From NCBI RefSeq assembly GCF_028553725.1, contig NZ_CP067124.1, positions 496,001 through 560,000 on the forward strand: DNA of 64,000 nt, given 5' to 3'. Source of the DNA: Paracoccus alcaliphilus (lineage in GTDB: Bacteria > Pseudomonadota > Alphaproteobacteria > Rhodobacterales > Rhodobacteraceae). The notes under the pieces were generated by a model, which searched no databases, was not told the DNA's origin, and saw nothing but the letters and a program-made list of their open reading frames with translations. Positions 16,997 through 25,346 of the stretch are shown here, in pieces (within the stretch, counting starts at the first letter, position 1; each line of letters opens with the position of its first letter). Made by a program: the position numbers and the translations under genes.

Positions 16997-17884
16997 ATGG
17001 ATTTCAAGGACCTATTGCGCCTTCAAGGATACGACCCAGACCTCAGAGAGCGCATTGTCCTGCTGCGCCACCGCCCCTTCGAGACCCGACTTGCCCGCGC
17101 GATGCCGTGGATTATCGAAGAACGCCCGGACCTTTTCGAAGTCTACCAGTCCGTCCCCGGCCGACCAAAAGCCGCCTTGCGTCGGGCCGACTTCGTGGCG
17201 AGCTTCCTGGGACTCTCGCCCGGCAAAGCGCACTTCGTCGGGCTTTATCGCATCGGCGAGGCGCGCTCGCTCGACCATGATGCCTTCTGGCGCATACCGG
17301 AGAACCTTACCCTCAGGGAAATGGGATACGAGGGTTTCACAGCCGATCACGCAGACCGGGTGGGAGCCGAGCTTCAGTTCGACTTGGAGCGCCTTCCTTT
17401 CTACAGCAACTGGCGCGGTCGGCTGGTCATCGATTTTCCGCCGCCGGAGCGCTCATGGTTCCGGTGGGTGGACCGCGGGATCTTTCCTGTCAGCACGATC
17501 CTCGAGGAAAGCGCTTTCGCAGCCCCGCCGCCTGACTGGCGCGAGATCGATCTCACCTTCGCGGAACTCTTGGCGCTACCGGCGTCTTGGCGGGCGCGGC
17601 TCGCTGAATGGCGCGGGATCTACCTCATTTTCGATGAAAGCGATCGTCGGGGCTATGTCGGCTCCGCCTGCGGTCGCGAAAACATTTACGGTCGGTGGCA
17701 GGTCTACGCCCGCGATGGTCACGGTGGAAACCGCGAACTGCGCGGCCGCGACCCTCACAATTATCGGTTCAGCATACTCGAACGCCTTGCGCCAGACCTG
17801 CCAGCTGAAGATGTCATCGCTCGCGAGAACAGCTGGAAGCTGCGGCTCCATTCGCGGCAACCGTTAGGTCTCAACGCCAACTGA
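16997..17884 (+). CDS. GIY-YIG nuclease-domain protein
   Basis: The 295-residue protein has a C-terminal GIY-YIG domain. GIYLIFDESDRRGYVGSA supplies the GIY and YVG elements (around residues 205-222), followed by a conserved Arg-containing segment and the terminal Glu region (VIARENSWKLRLHSR). The N-terminal 200 residues are unfamiliar and contain a beta-rich part (YSNWRGRLVIDFPPPERSW). It lies on the plus strand between two minus-strand phage tail genes, two bases from the tail terminator stop, where prophage accessory genes sit. An anti-phage or homing nuclease role is plausible but unproven. Confidence 0.75.
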   Translation: MDFKDLLRLQGYDPDLRERIVLLRHRPFETRLARAMPWIIEERPDLFEVYQSVPGRPKAALRRADFVASFLGLSPGKAHFVGLYRIGEARSLDHDAFWRIPENLTLREMGYEGFTADHADRVGAELQFDLERLPFYSNWRGRLVIDFPPPERSWFRWVDRGIFPVSTILEESAFAAPPPDWREIDLTFAELLALPASWRARLAEWRGIYLIFDESDRRGYVGSACGRENIYGRWQVYARDGHGGNRELRGRDPHNYRFSILERLAPDLPAEDVIARENSWKLRLHSRQPLGLNAN

Positions 17885-17885
17885 G

Positions 17886-18308
17886 TCACCCACCAAGAGG
17901 ATCGTCCGTCGAATAGTGCAAGACGACTTGGATCACGGCGGCCTTTAAGCTGGCCGCGCCCTCGATCGGCAGGTCCACGGGGCGCGGCGCTTCCGCCTCG
18001 ACCCAGTCGCAGAGGCCGCCCAGCGCGCGGTCGGCGGTGAGCGCTGCGCCGATGCTGGCGGTCAGCGTGTCGAAAGCGGTGTCACGGTCGGCGCCTTGGA
18101 CCACCGCCTCTATCTCGGCGCGGTGCTGGTAGTGGTAGCGCAGTGGCGACAGCGTCACCTCGGGTTCACCGGGCTCACCGTCTCGGAGGATCAGCAGCCC
18201 CTCGGTCGGGACACGCTCGGGCAGAACCTCACCGCGCAGGGCGGTGGCGGGCAGTGCCGAGAGCCGCGCGTGCAGCGCGGCGAGGATGGTTTCGCGAGGG
18301 CTGGGCAC
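17886..18308 (-). CDS. Phage tail terminator-like protein
   Basis: The 140-residue protein (MPSPRETILAALHARLSALP) belongs to a small phage family found next to tail tube genes in Rhodobacterales prophages. It is sometimes labelled acyl-CoA transferase without biochemical support. The alternation of helix at the N-terminus with PEVTLSPLRYHYQHRAEIE suits a tail terminator or minor tail fold. On the minus strand it comes between the DUF6441 remnant (19349) and the truncated tail tube gene (16891), the natural phage order, although plus-strand nuclease genes now separate them. Confidence 0.65.
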   Translation of the reverse strand: MPSPRETILAALHARLSALPATALRGEVLPERVPTEGLLILRDGEPGEPEVTLSPLRYHYQHRAEIEAVVQGADRDTAFDTLTASIGAALTADRALGGLCDWVEAEAPRPVDLPIEGAASLKAAVIQVVLHYSTDDPLGG

Positions 18309-18405
18309 GGTTCTCTGCCGATCATCACATCAAGAAATGTCGTCTTGTGCGTTTGCACTGACTTCGACACGGTTAAGTTCAGGCGCACTTTTGAGAGGTT
18401 CGATA

Positions 18406-19329
18406 ATGCTGTTCAACGTCGACAAGGCTCTCAGTCTCCCGGATATTCGTCACATTGTCGCAAAGCGTGATGAAGTACTCGATCGTTTCGGGCCGATATT
18501 CCGAGATCCGCAAAGTCTGACCAAGCAGGACTATCTGGATTTCCTCAGTTTCAAGCACAATCACCACTGGACAGGTTTAGAACGCCTGGGGCGCCGAGCG
18601 ACAGATGATATGGAAAGTCTACGAGAAGCTATAACCGTCCTAGTAGACGAAACCAAACCGATCGCGGACAGATTTGTTTCCGCCCTTTCCATGGTGAATG
18701 GAGCCGGTCCGGCCACTCTCACACCCATATTACTCTTGACATATCCTGATCGCTACGGGGTTTGGAACGGCACCAGCGAACCCGAAATGCGGGAACAAGG
18801 TGTATGGCCAGCTTTCCCCCAAGGTACTTCCGAGGGGGAAAGGTATGAAATAATCAATTCCGTGCTCCTTCAGCTGGCAAAAGACTTGAAAGTGGACCTG
18901 TGGACACTCGACGCCCTATGGTGGCTGAGCAAGCTGGAACGTCAAAACACTGGCCACTACCTTGGCTCCAAGGACATCGCGATCTGGAACATGGCTGAGC
19001 AGGCCAACCAAACGGCGAAGCAGTCCTACGGGCAGACAGTGGAACGAACCATCAAGAACAAGGACCTCCGGCTCTCGAAAGAAGCTCTCATCGCGCATCT
19101 TAAAGAGCTGCTGGAGGAAACAGGTGATAGGTGCGCCATTTCAGGAGTTGTCTTGCAGTTTGACGGTCCAGACTTGCAATTGCGACCGTCTTTGGATCGC
19201 ATTGACAGCTCCGGCCACTACGAACTCGGAAACCTCCAAGTTGTGGCTCGTTTCATCAACTTCTGGAAGCGTGATACCGAGGATTTCGAGTTCCGTCGAC
19301 TGCTGGCTATTGTACGAGGAGAATCTTAG
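18406..19329 (+). CDS. HNH-type endonuclease-like protein
   Basis: The 307-residue protein ends in an HNH-like module: RCAISGVVLQF, then SLDRIDSSGHYELGNLQVV and a FINFWKRD segment (around residues 238-290). This pattern of Asp-Arg-Ile-Asp, Gly-His-Tyr and Gly-Asn marks a degenerate HNH family found in mobile islands. The first 200 residues have no recognised domain; GPATLTPILLLTYPDRYGVW is the clearest conserved-looking stretch. Base composition is visibly less GC-rich than the phage genes around it, suggesting separate acquisition. ATG 18406 follows GAGAGG. With the GIY-YIG gene it forms plus-strand cargo inside a minus-strand phage remnant. Confidence 0.68.
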   Translation: MLFNVDKALSLPDIRHIVAKRDEVLDRFGPIFRDPQSLTKQDYLDFLSFKHNHHWTGLERLGRRATDDMESLREAITVLVDETKPIADRFVSALSMVNGAGPATLTPILLLTYPDRYGVWNGTSEPEMREQGVWPAFPQGTSEGERYEIINSVLLQLAKDLKVDLWTLDALWWLSKLERQNTGHYLGSKDIAIWNMAEQANQTAKQSYGQTVERTIKNKDLRLSKEALIAHLKELLEETGDRCAISGVVLQFDGPDLQLRPSLDRIDSSGHYELGNLQVVARFINFWKRDTEDFEFRRLLAIVRGES

Positions 19330-19348
19330 GCCCGCCCCTTCTGGCCGC

Positions 19349-19741
19349 TCATGCTCGTGCCTCCACCCAGTTCGCCACGATCAGCCCCGGCACATCGTCC
19401 AACACACGATCCGCGTCCCGCGCGAGGTCCAGCCGCTTCGGCAGCTTGACCTGCGGCACCAGCAGGAAGATCTTGACCTTGTAGCTCTCCTTGCTCTCGC
19501 CGAGCGTGCCGCGCTTGAACTCGCCGCTCTCGCCGACCTCAAGCAGTTGCGGCGCTTCGCCGAGCTGGACCCGGTGCATCGCCTTGAAGTCGGTCGCCAG
19601 CACCTGGCGGCAGAACAGCATGAAGGTGCGGGGATAGGCGATGTCGGTGAAGAGCGCGTTCTCGCCCTCGTGCAGCATGCCGCTGTCGAGCCGGAAGGGC
19701 GTCGCCGTCAGCCCGATCACCTTCAGCGCGGGGTTGATCGC
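19349..19741 (-). pseudogene. Chimeric ORF: helicase, phage capsid and DUF6441 fragments
   Basis: One open frame joins three unrelated fragments. At 19741-19634 it reads KVIGLTATPFRLDSGMLHEG, motif III of an SF2 DEAD/DEAH helicase. At 19633-19472 it reads DFKAMHRVQLGEAPQLLEV and EFKRGTLGESKESYKVK, as in prohead protease/major capsid fusion proteins. At 19471-19349 it ends VPQVKLPKRLDLARDADRV and GLIVANWVEARA, the C-terminus of the phage DUF6441 family. Each piece is far too short to function. The DUF6441 end fits the order of the neighbouring tail genes, so deletions have brought distant phage genes together in frame. Confidence 0.7.
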
Positions 19742-19776
19742 CTGTCGCAGCGATCGACCGCCAGGCACCGCTTCTG

Positions 19777-21387
19777 GTGCTGCTGCCGGTCGCGGCTGCG
19801 GCCGCCGCACCCGCAGTCCTTGCCAATCCGCTTATCTGCCGCTTGAAGTTCGCGCCCCTTGATACCGAGATCCTGATCATGGCGCTTCGTGCGACACACA
19901 GCGCCACGGGCCGCATCGACGAGGTGGCGGTTCGCGCTGCGCTGCCCAATGACGCAACGCTTGCCGAACTCGACGCGCTCGCGCTGACGATGGCGATGCG
20001 GGCACCGGTGGCGAAGACGGTGGCCGAACAGATCACGACCATGACCGCTGGCCCGCAACGATCTGCGGCCGACGGCCCCTGGCTCGAAGATATCCACGGC
20101 GACAGTCCGGCACTGCGCGCGGCGCGCCAGATCGTGCGCGATCTGCGCTGCTGGAGGAAAGGCGAGGTCGGCTGGCAGGACCTGACCCGCACCCTGCTGC
20201 TCTACGGCCCGCCCGGCACCGGCAAATCGTGGATCGCCCGCGCGATGGGCAACAGCGCGGGGTTCAGCGTGGTGACCGGCACCTTCGGGCAGTGGCAGGC
20301 AGCGGGACATCTCGGCGACATGCTGCGTGAGATGCGCAGGACGTTCAGCCAGGCACGCGCGCAGGCACCGACCGTGCTGATCATCGACGAGATCGACGCC
20401 GTCGGCTCGCGTGAAGATCGCGATCGGGATCGCCACAATCACAGCTACAGGGTCCAGGTGATCAACGCGTTTTTGGCCGAGATGGACGCCGTCGCGCGGG
20501 AGGAGGGCGTGATCGTCATCGGCACCTGCAATCATCCGGACCTGATCGACCCCGCTGTGTTGCGCGCAGGACGGTTCGACATGAAGGTCGCGTTGCCTTT
20601 GCCCGATGCCGATGGTTTGTTCAGCGTATTCCGGCACTGCCTGCCCGATTTGCGCGAGGTCGATCTGCGCGATCTTGCCGCGCGGGCTGTCGGCTGTTCT
20701 GCCGTCGATATCGATGCCGCGATCCGGCAAACGCGGGCAATCGCACGGGGACAAAAGCGTGACATGACGCTGGACGATCTGCGCCAAGTCTTCATCCTCG
20801 ACCACGACCCGGCCATCGACCGCCGCGTCGCCCTCCATGAATGTGGCCACGCCATTATCTGCGCCGCCCTGAACCTCGGCCCGGTCCGCCGCATTTTCCT
20901 GAACCGCGACGGCGGCGGCGGCACGGTGTTCACCGCCAGAGAGAAGCCCGGACTGCTCAGCGACCTGCAAGACCGGCTGACCCAGATCCTCGCCGGTCGT
21001 GCCGCAGAACGCCTCGTTATCGGGGATATTTCGGCTGGCGCAGGCGGCAGTGCGGACTCAGACCTGGCCCAGGCGACGATGATCGCCACATCGATCCAGA
21101 CACGATATGGACTCGGTGCCCAGGGCCCGGTCTGGACCGCAGATCCCGAGACCTTGATCGCGCTGGACCCCGACGTGCTGTTTCGTGTCCGCCGCGAGCT
21201 TGAGGCTGCCGAGAAGCGCGCTGTCCAGATTCTCAGCGTCCACCGCAACCTGCTCGAAGAGATGGCCGAGGCGCTGATGGCATCGCGCGACATGGACCGC
21301 ACCGAGGCCCAGGATCGGCTCGCGCGGGTGCGCCATACCGCGCCGGACGACGATCATAACGCGCGCCCCGCGCCGCAACCGGAGTAG
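19777..21387 (+). CDS. FtsH-like AAA+ metalloprotease
   Basis: The frame encodes 536 residues. AAA+ motifs are clear: Walker A GPPGTGKS near residue 147, Walker B VLIIDEID near 203, and VLRAGRFDM in the second region of homology, where the second arginine of the FtsH GRFDR motif is methionine. The peptidase domain has HECGH (HExxH zinc site) near residue 352 and GGSADSDLAQAT carrying the likely third zinc ligand. A hydrophobic N-terminus (LLPVAAAAAAPAVLANPLI) could be one membrane segment. The GTG start is doubtful, since the frame stays open to the mosaic junction at 19741; the gene may be 5'-truncated. Expected role is ATP-driven proteolysis; its substrate is unknown. Confidence 0.75.
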   Translation: MLLPVAAAAAAPAVLANPLICRLKFAPLDTEILIMALRATHSATGRIDEVAVRAALPNDATLAELDALALTMAMRAPVAKTVAEQITTMTAGPQRSAADGPWLEDIHGDSPALRAARQIVRDLRCWRKGEVGWQDLTRTLLLYGPPGTGKSWIARAMGNSAGFSVVTGTFGQWQAAGHLGDMLREMRRTFSQARAQAPTVLIIDEIDAVGSREDRDRDRHNHSYRVQVINAFLAEMDAVAREEGVIVIGTCNHPDLIDPAVLRAGRFDMKVALPLPDADGLFSVFRHCLPDLREVDLRDLAARAVGCSAVDIDAAIRQTRAIARGQKRDMTLDDLRQVFILDHDPAIDRRVALHECGHAIICAALNLGPVRRIFLNRDGGGGTVFTAREKPGLLSDLQDRLTQILAGRAAERLVIGDISAGAGGSADSDLAQATMIATSIQTRYGLGAQGPVWTADPETLIALDPDVLFRVRRELEAAEKRAVQILSVHRNLLEEMAEALMASRDMDRTEAQDRLARVRHTAPDDDHNARPAPQPE

Positions 21388-21773
21388 AGACTGAAGGGGT
21401 GACGCCCAACCGGCGATCACGCGTCACCCTGTCACACCACGCCCGCACAAATAATAGAGACAAAAAACAAAAGAGCGGCAACGCCGCCAAACAAGCCCTC
21501 AAAACCAAAAACCGTGCTCCCTGCGGCGGGCCCTGCCCGCCGCCCCCTCCATTCCCCAGCGGAATAATAAGGAGAGAGCAAAAGACCGAGAACAAAAAAC
21601 AAAAGATCAAAAAAACGCTTCGGGCATTTCGGCGCCGCAGTGCGTCCAATTCAAAGAAGAGAAAGATCAGGCGCAAAAGAACAACGTGATATGGCGCGGC
21701 ACAATCAAATCCTCCGCCCGTGATGTCCTGACCCCTCTCCCCCCGGATATTCTCCCAGATGAGGAAACCAGCC
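21388..21773 (+). other. Non-coding A-rich spacer with hairpin and repeats
   Basis: No supported gene. Two A-rich tracts share the core ACAAAAAACAAAAGA (about 21460 and 21591). GCGGCGGGC and GCCCGCCGC form a 9-bp stem with 3-base loop at 21533-21553. CCGGATATTCTCCCAGATG at about 21743-21761 recurs nearly exactly at 21976, a form of intergenic motif often seen in Rhodobacteraceae. A lysine-rich 96-codon frame (21399-21689) follows from the A tracts and is not believed. Confidence 0.6.
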
Positions 21774-22689
21774 ATGCACCACCACCCCGCCCCCGCGGCA
21801 TGGATCCCTCCGGTGATCCGCTTCATCGAAGCCAACCTGCCTGTCCTTGATCGCAAGGGCGAGGAATGGACCATATGTTCACCACCGCCTTTCAGTTCGG
21901 CTGCGAGACACTATTCGCCCTCGACAGGCGGAGGAGACTGGGCGCGGGGCCCGGCCGTCGGCCCACCCTCGCCTGCCGGATATTCTCCCCAGATGGGACG
22001 ATATCTGCGTCACCGTTCTCAGCCTCGCCCATCAACGCGGGCAATTATCATACCGGCTGCCGGACGGGTGCGAATCCCCCGAGGCTGCCGCGTGGTGGGG
22101 CCGGCGCGCGGGCGAGGTCCTGCCGCAGCCGAACATCACGGCCGCGCATGGGCTTGGCCCGGCCTGGGCCACCACGCAGGTGCTTTCGGTCCTCTGCGCG
22201 CTTGGTCTGGTCGGATCCGGTCAATGGGCCGCAGCCGCGGAACCGGTGCTCTGGCGCGAGGAGCCGCCGGAATGGGGTCTCGACATCGCCGCCGATCCGC
22301 GCTTCCGGCAGGCGCTGGACCGGGCCATCATCGAGATGCCCGCAGACATCCGCCACGAACTGGACCGGCTGGTCACGATCACCGAGGCGGACGTGACCGA
22401 GGGACTGATCCGGCGCGAGGCCCATCAGGAGGGGCTGAGCGCGGAATACGGCGCCAGCCGGGTGATCGGCCTGCCGCTCACCCGGGAATCGGTAAAACAG
22501 GGCCTGATCTTCATCAGGATCCATGATCTGGATTGGCTATTCTTTTCGAACTGGCGGTGGCCGGACGGCTGGCTCCCCCCGTCAGAACGGAAACGGACGA
22601 TGGAGATCTTCCACGACAGCCTCGCCATCCGCATGCGCAGGGCAGTCGTCAGGCGGCTATACCCGGACCGGCCGGAGTTTTCCGGATGA
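21774..22689 (+). pseudogene. Frameshifted hypothetical gene next to recombinase module
   Basis: One coherent protein can be followed through three frames. It starts at 21774 (APAAWIPPVIRFIEANLPVL and DRKGEEWT), shifts near 21873 to FTTAFQFGCETLFAL, and shifts again near 21920 to AEETGRGARPSAHPRLPDIL. From there it runs uninterrupted to the stop at 22689. The parts line up into about 300 residues, so two small indels have broken the gene unless the sequence itself has errors. The last 250 residues are soluble and tryptophan-rich with no known domain. The following frame starts inside its stop codon. Confidence 0.6.
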
Positions 22690-22925
22690 AGCATCGGGGC
22701 GATCTGGAAGCTGGATCATACGCCCTGCCCCGTAAAATCCGGATAATTCGCGCCCGATGTTCCGCTTCGCCCCAGCTCTCGCCCCGCCCGGCGATCAGGA
22801 GGCGGTCGTCGCGCGCTCCCAATGAGCCGCAGTCGTCCCTCGTCACCCCTCTTGAGGGTGAGATTTGCGTATTTTCAGGTGGTTATCCACATTCACGAGA
22901 CACGAGAACCCAGTTTTCAGCTTAG
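22686..22925 (+). CDS. Small ORF of uncertain reality
   Basis: A 79-codon frame begins at ATG 22686, overlapping the stop of the preceding gene as ATGA, the only real support for it. The product is arginine- and serine-rich without a recognisable domain, and the middle looks like translated non-coding DNA. From here to 23041 I see no other convincing gene. Confidence 0.25.
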   Translation: MKHRGDLEAGSYALPRKIRIIRARCSASPQLSPRPAIRRRSSRAPNEPQSSLVTPLEGEICVFSGGYPHSRDTRTQFSA

Positions 22926-23041
22926 AGAGCCGTTCCCATGCCCTATGATCATTCCAACAGCAGCGGGACCACCCGCACACAGGATCATCATCAGCGAACG
23001 CCGATGGGCCATGTCCCACGGCGCAGGGAGCAGCTCGGCCC

Positions 23042-23257
23042 ATGGCGCGAGACCGGAGAGATATTGCCAGGAAGGACGGCGCCGCACAGACGGCGGCCGC
23101 CGCTTCGGCCCCTTCGGCCGATAGCACCGACAAAGCCCTTGCCCAGAATCACGAACCGCCGCACCCTGACCTTGTTCGCCTCGTCCAGCTGCTGGCGCGC
23201 CACGTCGCCCTGGCCGACATTGCCGCGCAGAAGGCAGCGCATCGCCCGAAGGAGTAA
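23042..23257 (+). CDS. Small protein preceding the serine recombinase
   Basis: The 71-residue frame ends three bases before the recombinase start, suggesting coupling. Its C-terminal half (HPDLVRLVQLLARHVALADI) is a likely amphipathic helix; the N-terminal half is alanine-rich and disordered-looking. Short helical proteins in this position commonly precede recombinase genes in alphaproteobacterial islands, but I cannot name a function. The start is uncertain because no strong ribosome-binding site is visible. Confidence 0.5.
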   Translation: MARDRRDIARKDGAAQTAAAASAPSADSTDKALAQNHEPPHPDLVRLVQLLARHVALADIAAQKAAHRPKE

Positions 23258-23260
23258 CGC

Positions 23261-25009
23261 ATGATCCAATCCCCCGCACTGCGCGCCGCGATCTATGCAC
23301 GCTATTCTTCGGACAATCAGCGCGAGGCCTCACTTGAAGACCAGATCCGCATCTGCCGACGCCTGATCGCGCAGAAGGACTGGACCATTGCCGAAGTCTA
23401 TACCGATGCCGCCATCTCCGGCGCATCGGCTCTGCGCCCTGGTTACCAGAAGTTGCAGGACGACGCCCGGCGCCGCCGGATCGACGTCATCGTCGCCGAA
23501 AGCATCGACCGGATCAGCCGCGATCAGGAACATATCGCCGCCTTCTACAAACAGGTCAGTTTTCTCGGCATCCCCCTGATCACCGTGGCCGAGGGCGAGA
23601 TTTCCGAACTGCATATCGGGCTGAAGGGCACGATGTCGGCGCTCTACCTCAAGGACCTGGCCCAGAAGACCCATCGTGGCTTGGAGGGCCGGGTGCGCGA
23701 CGGCAAGAGTGCCGGCGGCATCAGCTATGGCTATCGCGCCCGGCGCGAGTTGTGTGCCGATGGAACGCTCACCACCGGCGAACGGATGATCGACCCCGAT
23801 CAGGCTGCGATCGTCACCCGCATCTTCACCGAATATGCCTCGGGACGTTCCGCCCGCGCCATCGCGGCGGCGCTGAACGACGAAGGCATCGCGTCGCCCG
23901 ACAGCGGCAAGGGCGCGGGCACCTGGGGACCATCCACGATTTCCGGCAACTGGAAGCGCGGCACGGGGATCCTGAACAATGAGCTTTATATCGGCCGCCT
24001 CGTCTGGAACCGACAGCGTTTCGTGAAGGACCCGGCGACGCAGAAGCGTCAGGCCCGGCCGAACCCACCCGAGGACTGGATTATCGAAGAGGTGCCGGAC
24101 CTGCGGATCATCCCCGATGACCTCTGGCATGCGACCAAGGAACGGCAAGGCGCGATCCGCGCCGATATGAACCCGGCGGGCGTCCAGTCTGCCCGGCCCC
24201 GGCCCGAACGCGCCCGCCGCCCGGACTACCTGTTCTCTGGCCTCGTCAAATGCGGCTGCTGCGGGGCGAGCTATACGCTGATCAACAAGACCCGTTACGG
24301 CTGCGCGGCGGCGCGCAACAAGGGCCACAGCATCTGCAGCAACCGTGCGACAATCCTGCGCGAAGAGGTCGAGGCCCGGGTGCTCGACGGGTTGCGCGAG
24401 AAGCTCCTGCACCCCGATCTGATCGCCGCCTTCGTCGAGGAATACCGCAAGGCGTTCAATGCCGCAGCGGGCGACCGCAGCAGCGACCGGGATAATGCCA
24501 GGCGCGACCTGAAGCAGATCGAGAAGAAGATCGCCGGCATCCTCGCCGCCATCGAGGACGGCATGTATCACCCGTCGATGAAGACGAAGATGGCGGATCT
24601 TGAAGCCCGGAAAGCGCAGCTCACGGCCTTCCTCGAAGATACCCCGGAGCCTCCGGCCCTGCGGCTGCATCCGCGCCTGTCGGATCTCTACCGCGAGAAG
24701 ATCGCAAACCTTTCAGCAGCGCTTCAGGAACCGGGGATGAAGCTGGAAGCAACGCAGATCCTTCGGAGCCTGATCACCGAGATCCGGATGGTGCCCGAAC
24801 CCGATGCGCCCGGCGGACACGAGATCGAACTGCTGGGCGAACTGGCCGGGATTCTGGCGCTTTCGGAGGCGGATACGACAAAGCCCCCGCGCTTGGCGAG
24901 GGCTGGTAAATCAGTCGAGTCGGAAACGATGGTTGCGGGGGCACGATTCCAGAAATACTCGTCTTTGTATGCAGGAGTCTCGCCCGGCCCTTCAATGCTT
25001 GCCGCCTAG
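23261..25009 (+). CDS. Large serine recombinase with zinc ribbon
   Basis: The 582-residue protein contains the resolvase catalytic domain (AIYARYSSDNQREASLEDQ with the active serine, residues 10-28; AESIDRISRDQEHIAAF near 85). The Recombinase domain follows, then a zinc ribbon with CGCCGASYTLINKTRYGC and a later Cys (near residues 325-365), and a coiled coil near 400-450. This is the architecture of large serine integrases. The last 35 residues are odd: from MVAGARF onward they are encoded by the att-like sequence at 24930 and the DNA beyond it, so the frame reads through a junction and the native C-terminus probably ended differently. It is likely the integrase of the island to its left. Confidence 0.88.
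   Translation: MIQSPALRAAIYARYSSDNQREASLEDQIRICRRLIAQKDWTIAEVYTDAAISGASALRPGYQKLQDDARRRRIDVIVAESIDRISRDQEHIAAFYKQVSFLGIPLITVAEGEISELHIGLKGTMSALYLKDLAQKTHRGLEGRVRDGKSAGGISYGYRARRELCADGTLTTGERMIDPDQAAIVTRIFTEYASGRSARAIAAALNDEGIASPDSGKGAGTWGPSTISGNWKRGTGILNNELYIGRLVWNRQRFVKDPATQKRQARPNPPEDWIIEEVPDLRIIPDDLWHATKERQGAIRADMNPAGVQSARPRPERARRPDYLFSGLVKCGCCGASYTLINKTRYGCAAARNKGHSICSNRATILREEVEARVLDGLREKLLHPDLIAAFVEEYRKAFNAAAGDRSSDRDNARRDLKQIEKKIAGILAAIEDGMYHPSMKTKMADLEARKAQLTAFLEDTPEPPALRLHPRLSDLYREKIANLSAALQEPGMKLEATQILRSLITEIRMVPEPDAPGGHEIELLGELAGILALSEADTTKPPRLARAGKSVESETMVAGARFQKYSSLYAGVSPGPSMLAA
24930..24942 (+). repeat. 13-bp att-like repeat, copy 2 (initiator-tRNA 3'-end-like)
   Basis: This is identical to 14707-14719. 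It lies inside the 3' end of the recombinase frame and encodes MVAGA, followed by RF. Such peptides typically arise where a gene reads into the complement of a tRNA-fMet 3' end. After about 18 bases the sequence departs from tRNA, so the tRNA gene itself is not here. Confidence 0.5.
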
Positions 25010-25346
25010 ACCAGCCCATGTCGCAGCCCCGACCCTCCCTACCAGGCCACTGGTGCTTGTCCGCTTCTCCTGCCCGGCCCCCATACGACGCGAAGGGCGG
25101 AAGGACTAAGCCGCTCACGCGGCATTGGTGCCTGTGGCTGGCGATCTGTTCTCATTCTACGGTTATTGTATATGTGAAGCCGTTCCGGGCTGACAATTGG
25201 GGTCTTTCGCAAACGCTTCATCGGGAACATGCTGGCGCGGTGCATGATGCCGACTTCGCCGCAAGTTGCTTTGCCCAGATCGAGGGCTTCGGCAGCTAAG
25301 GCTTATGGACTCAGGTCACCCCGTGACATCTGGCCCGCGGCTGATA
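25010..25346 (+). other. Intergenic stretch, no gene recognised
   Basis: Between the recombinase and the convergent LysR gene. Short frames exist on both strands but none has domain-like sequence. The base composition changes at about 25130 toward less GC-rich DNA, a possible island edge. Confidence 0.5.

Noticed and set aside
21399..21689. Lysine-rich 96-codon frame
   Set aside because: Produced by A-rich tracts and a GC hairpin; no ribosome-binding site or domain.
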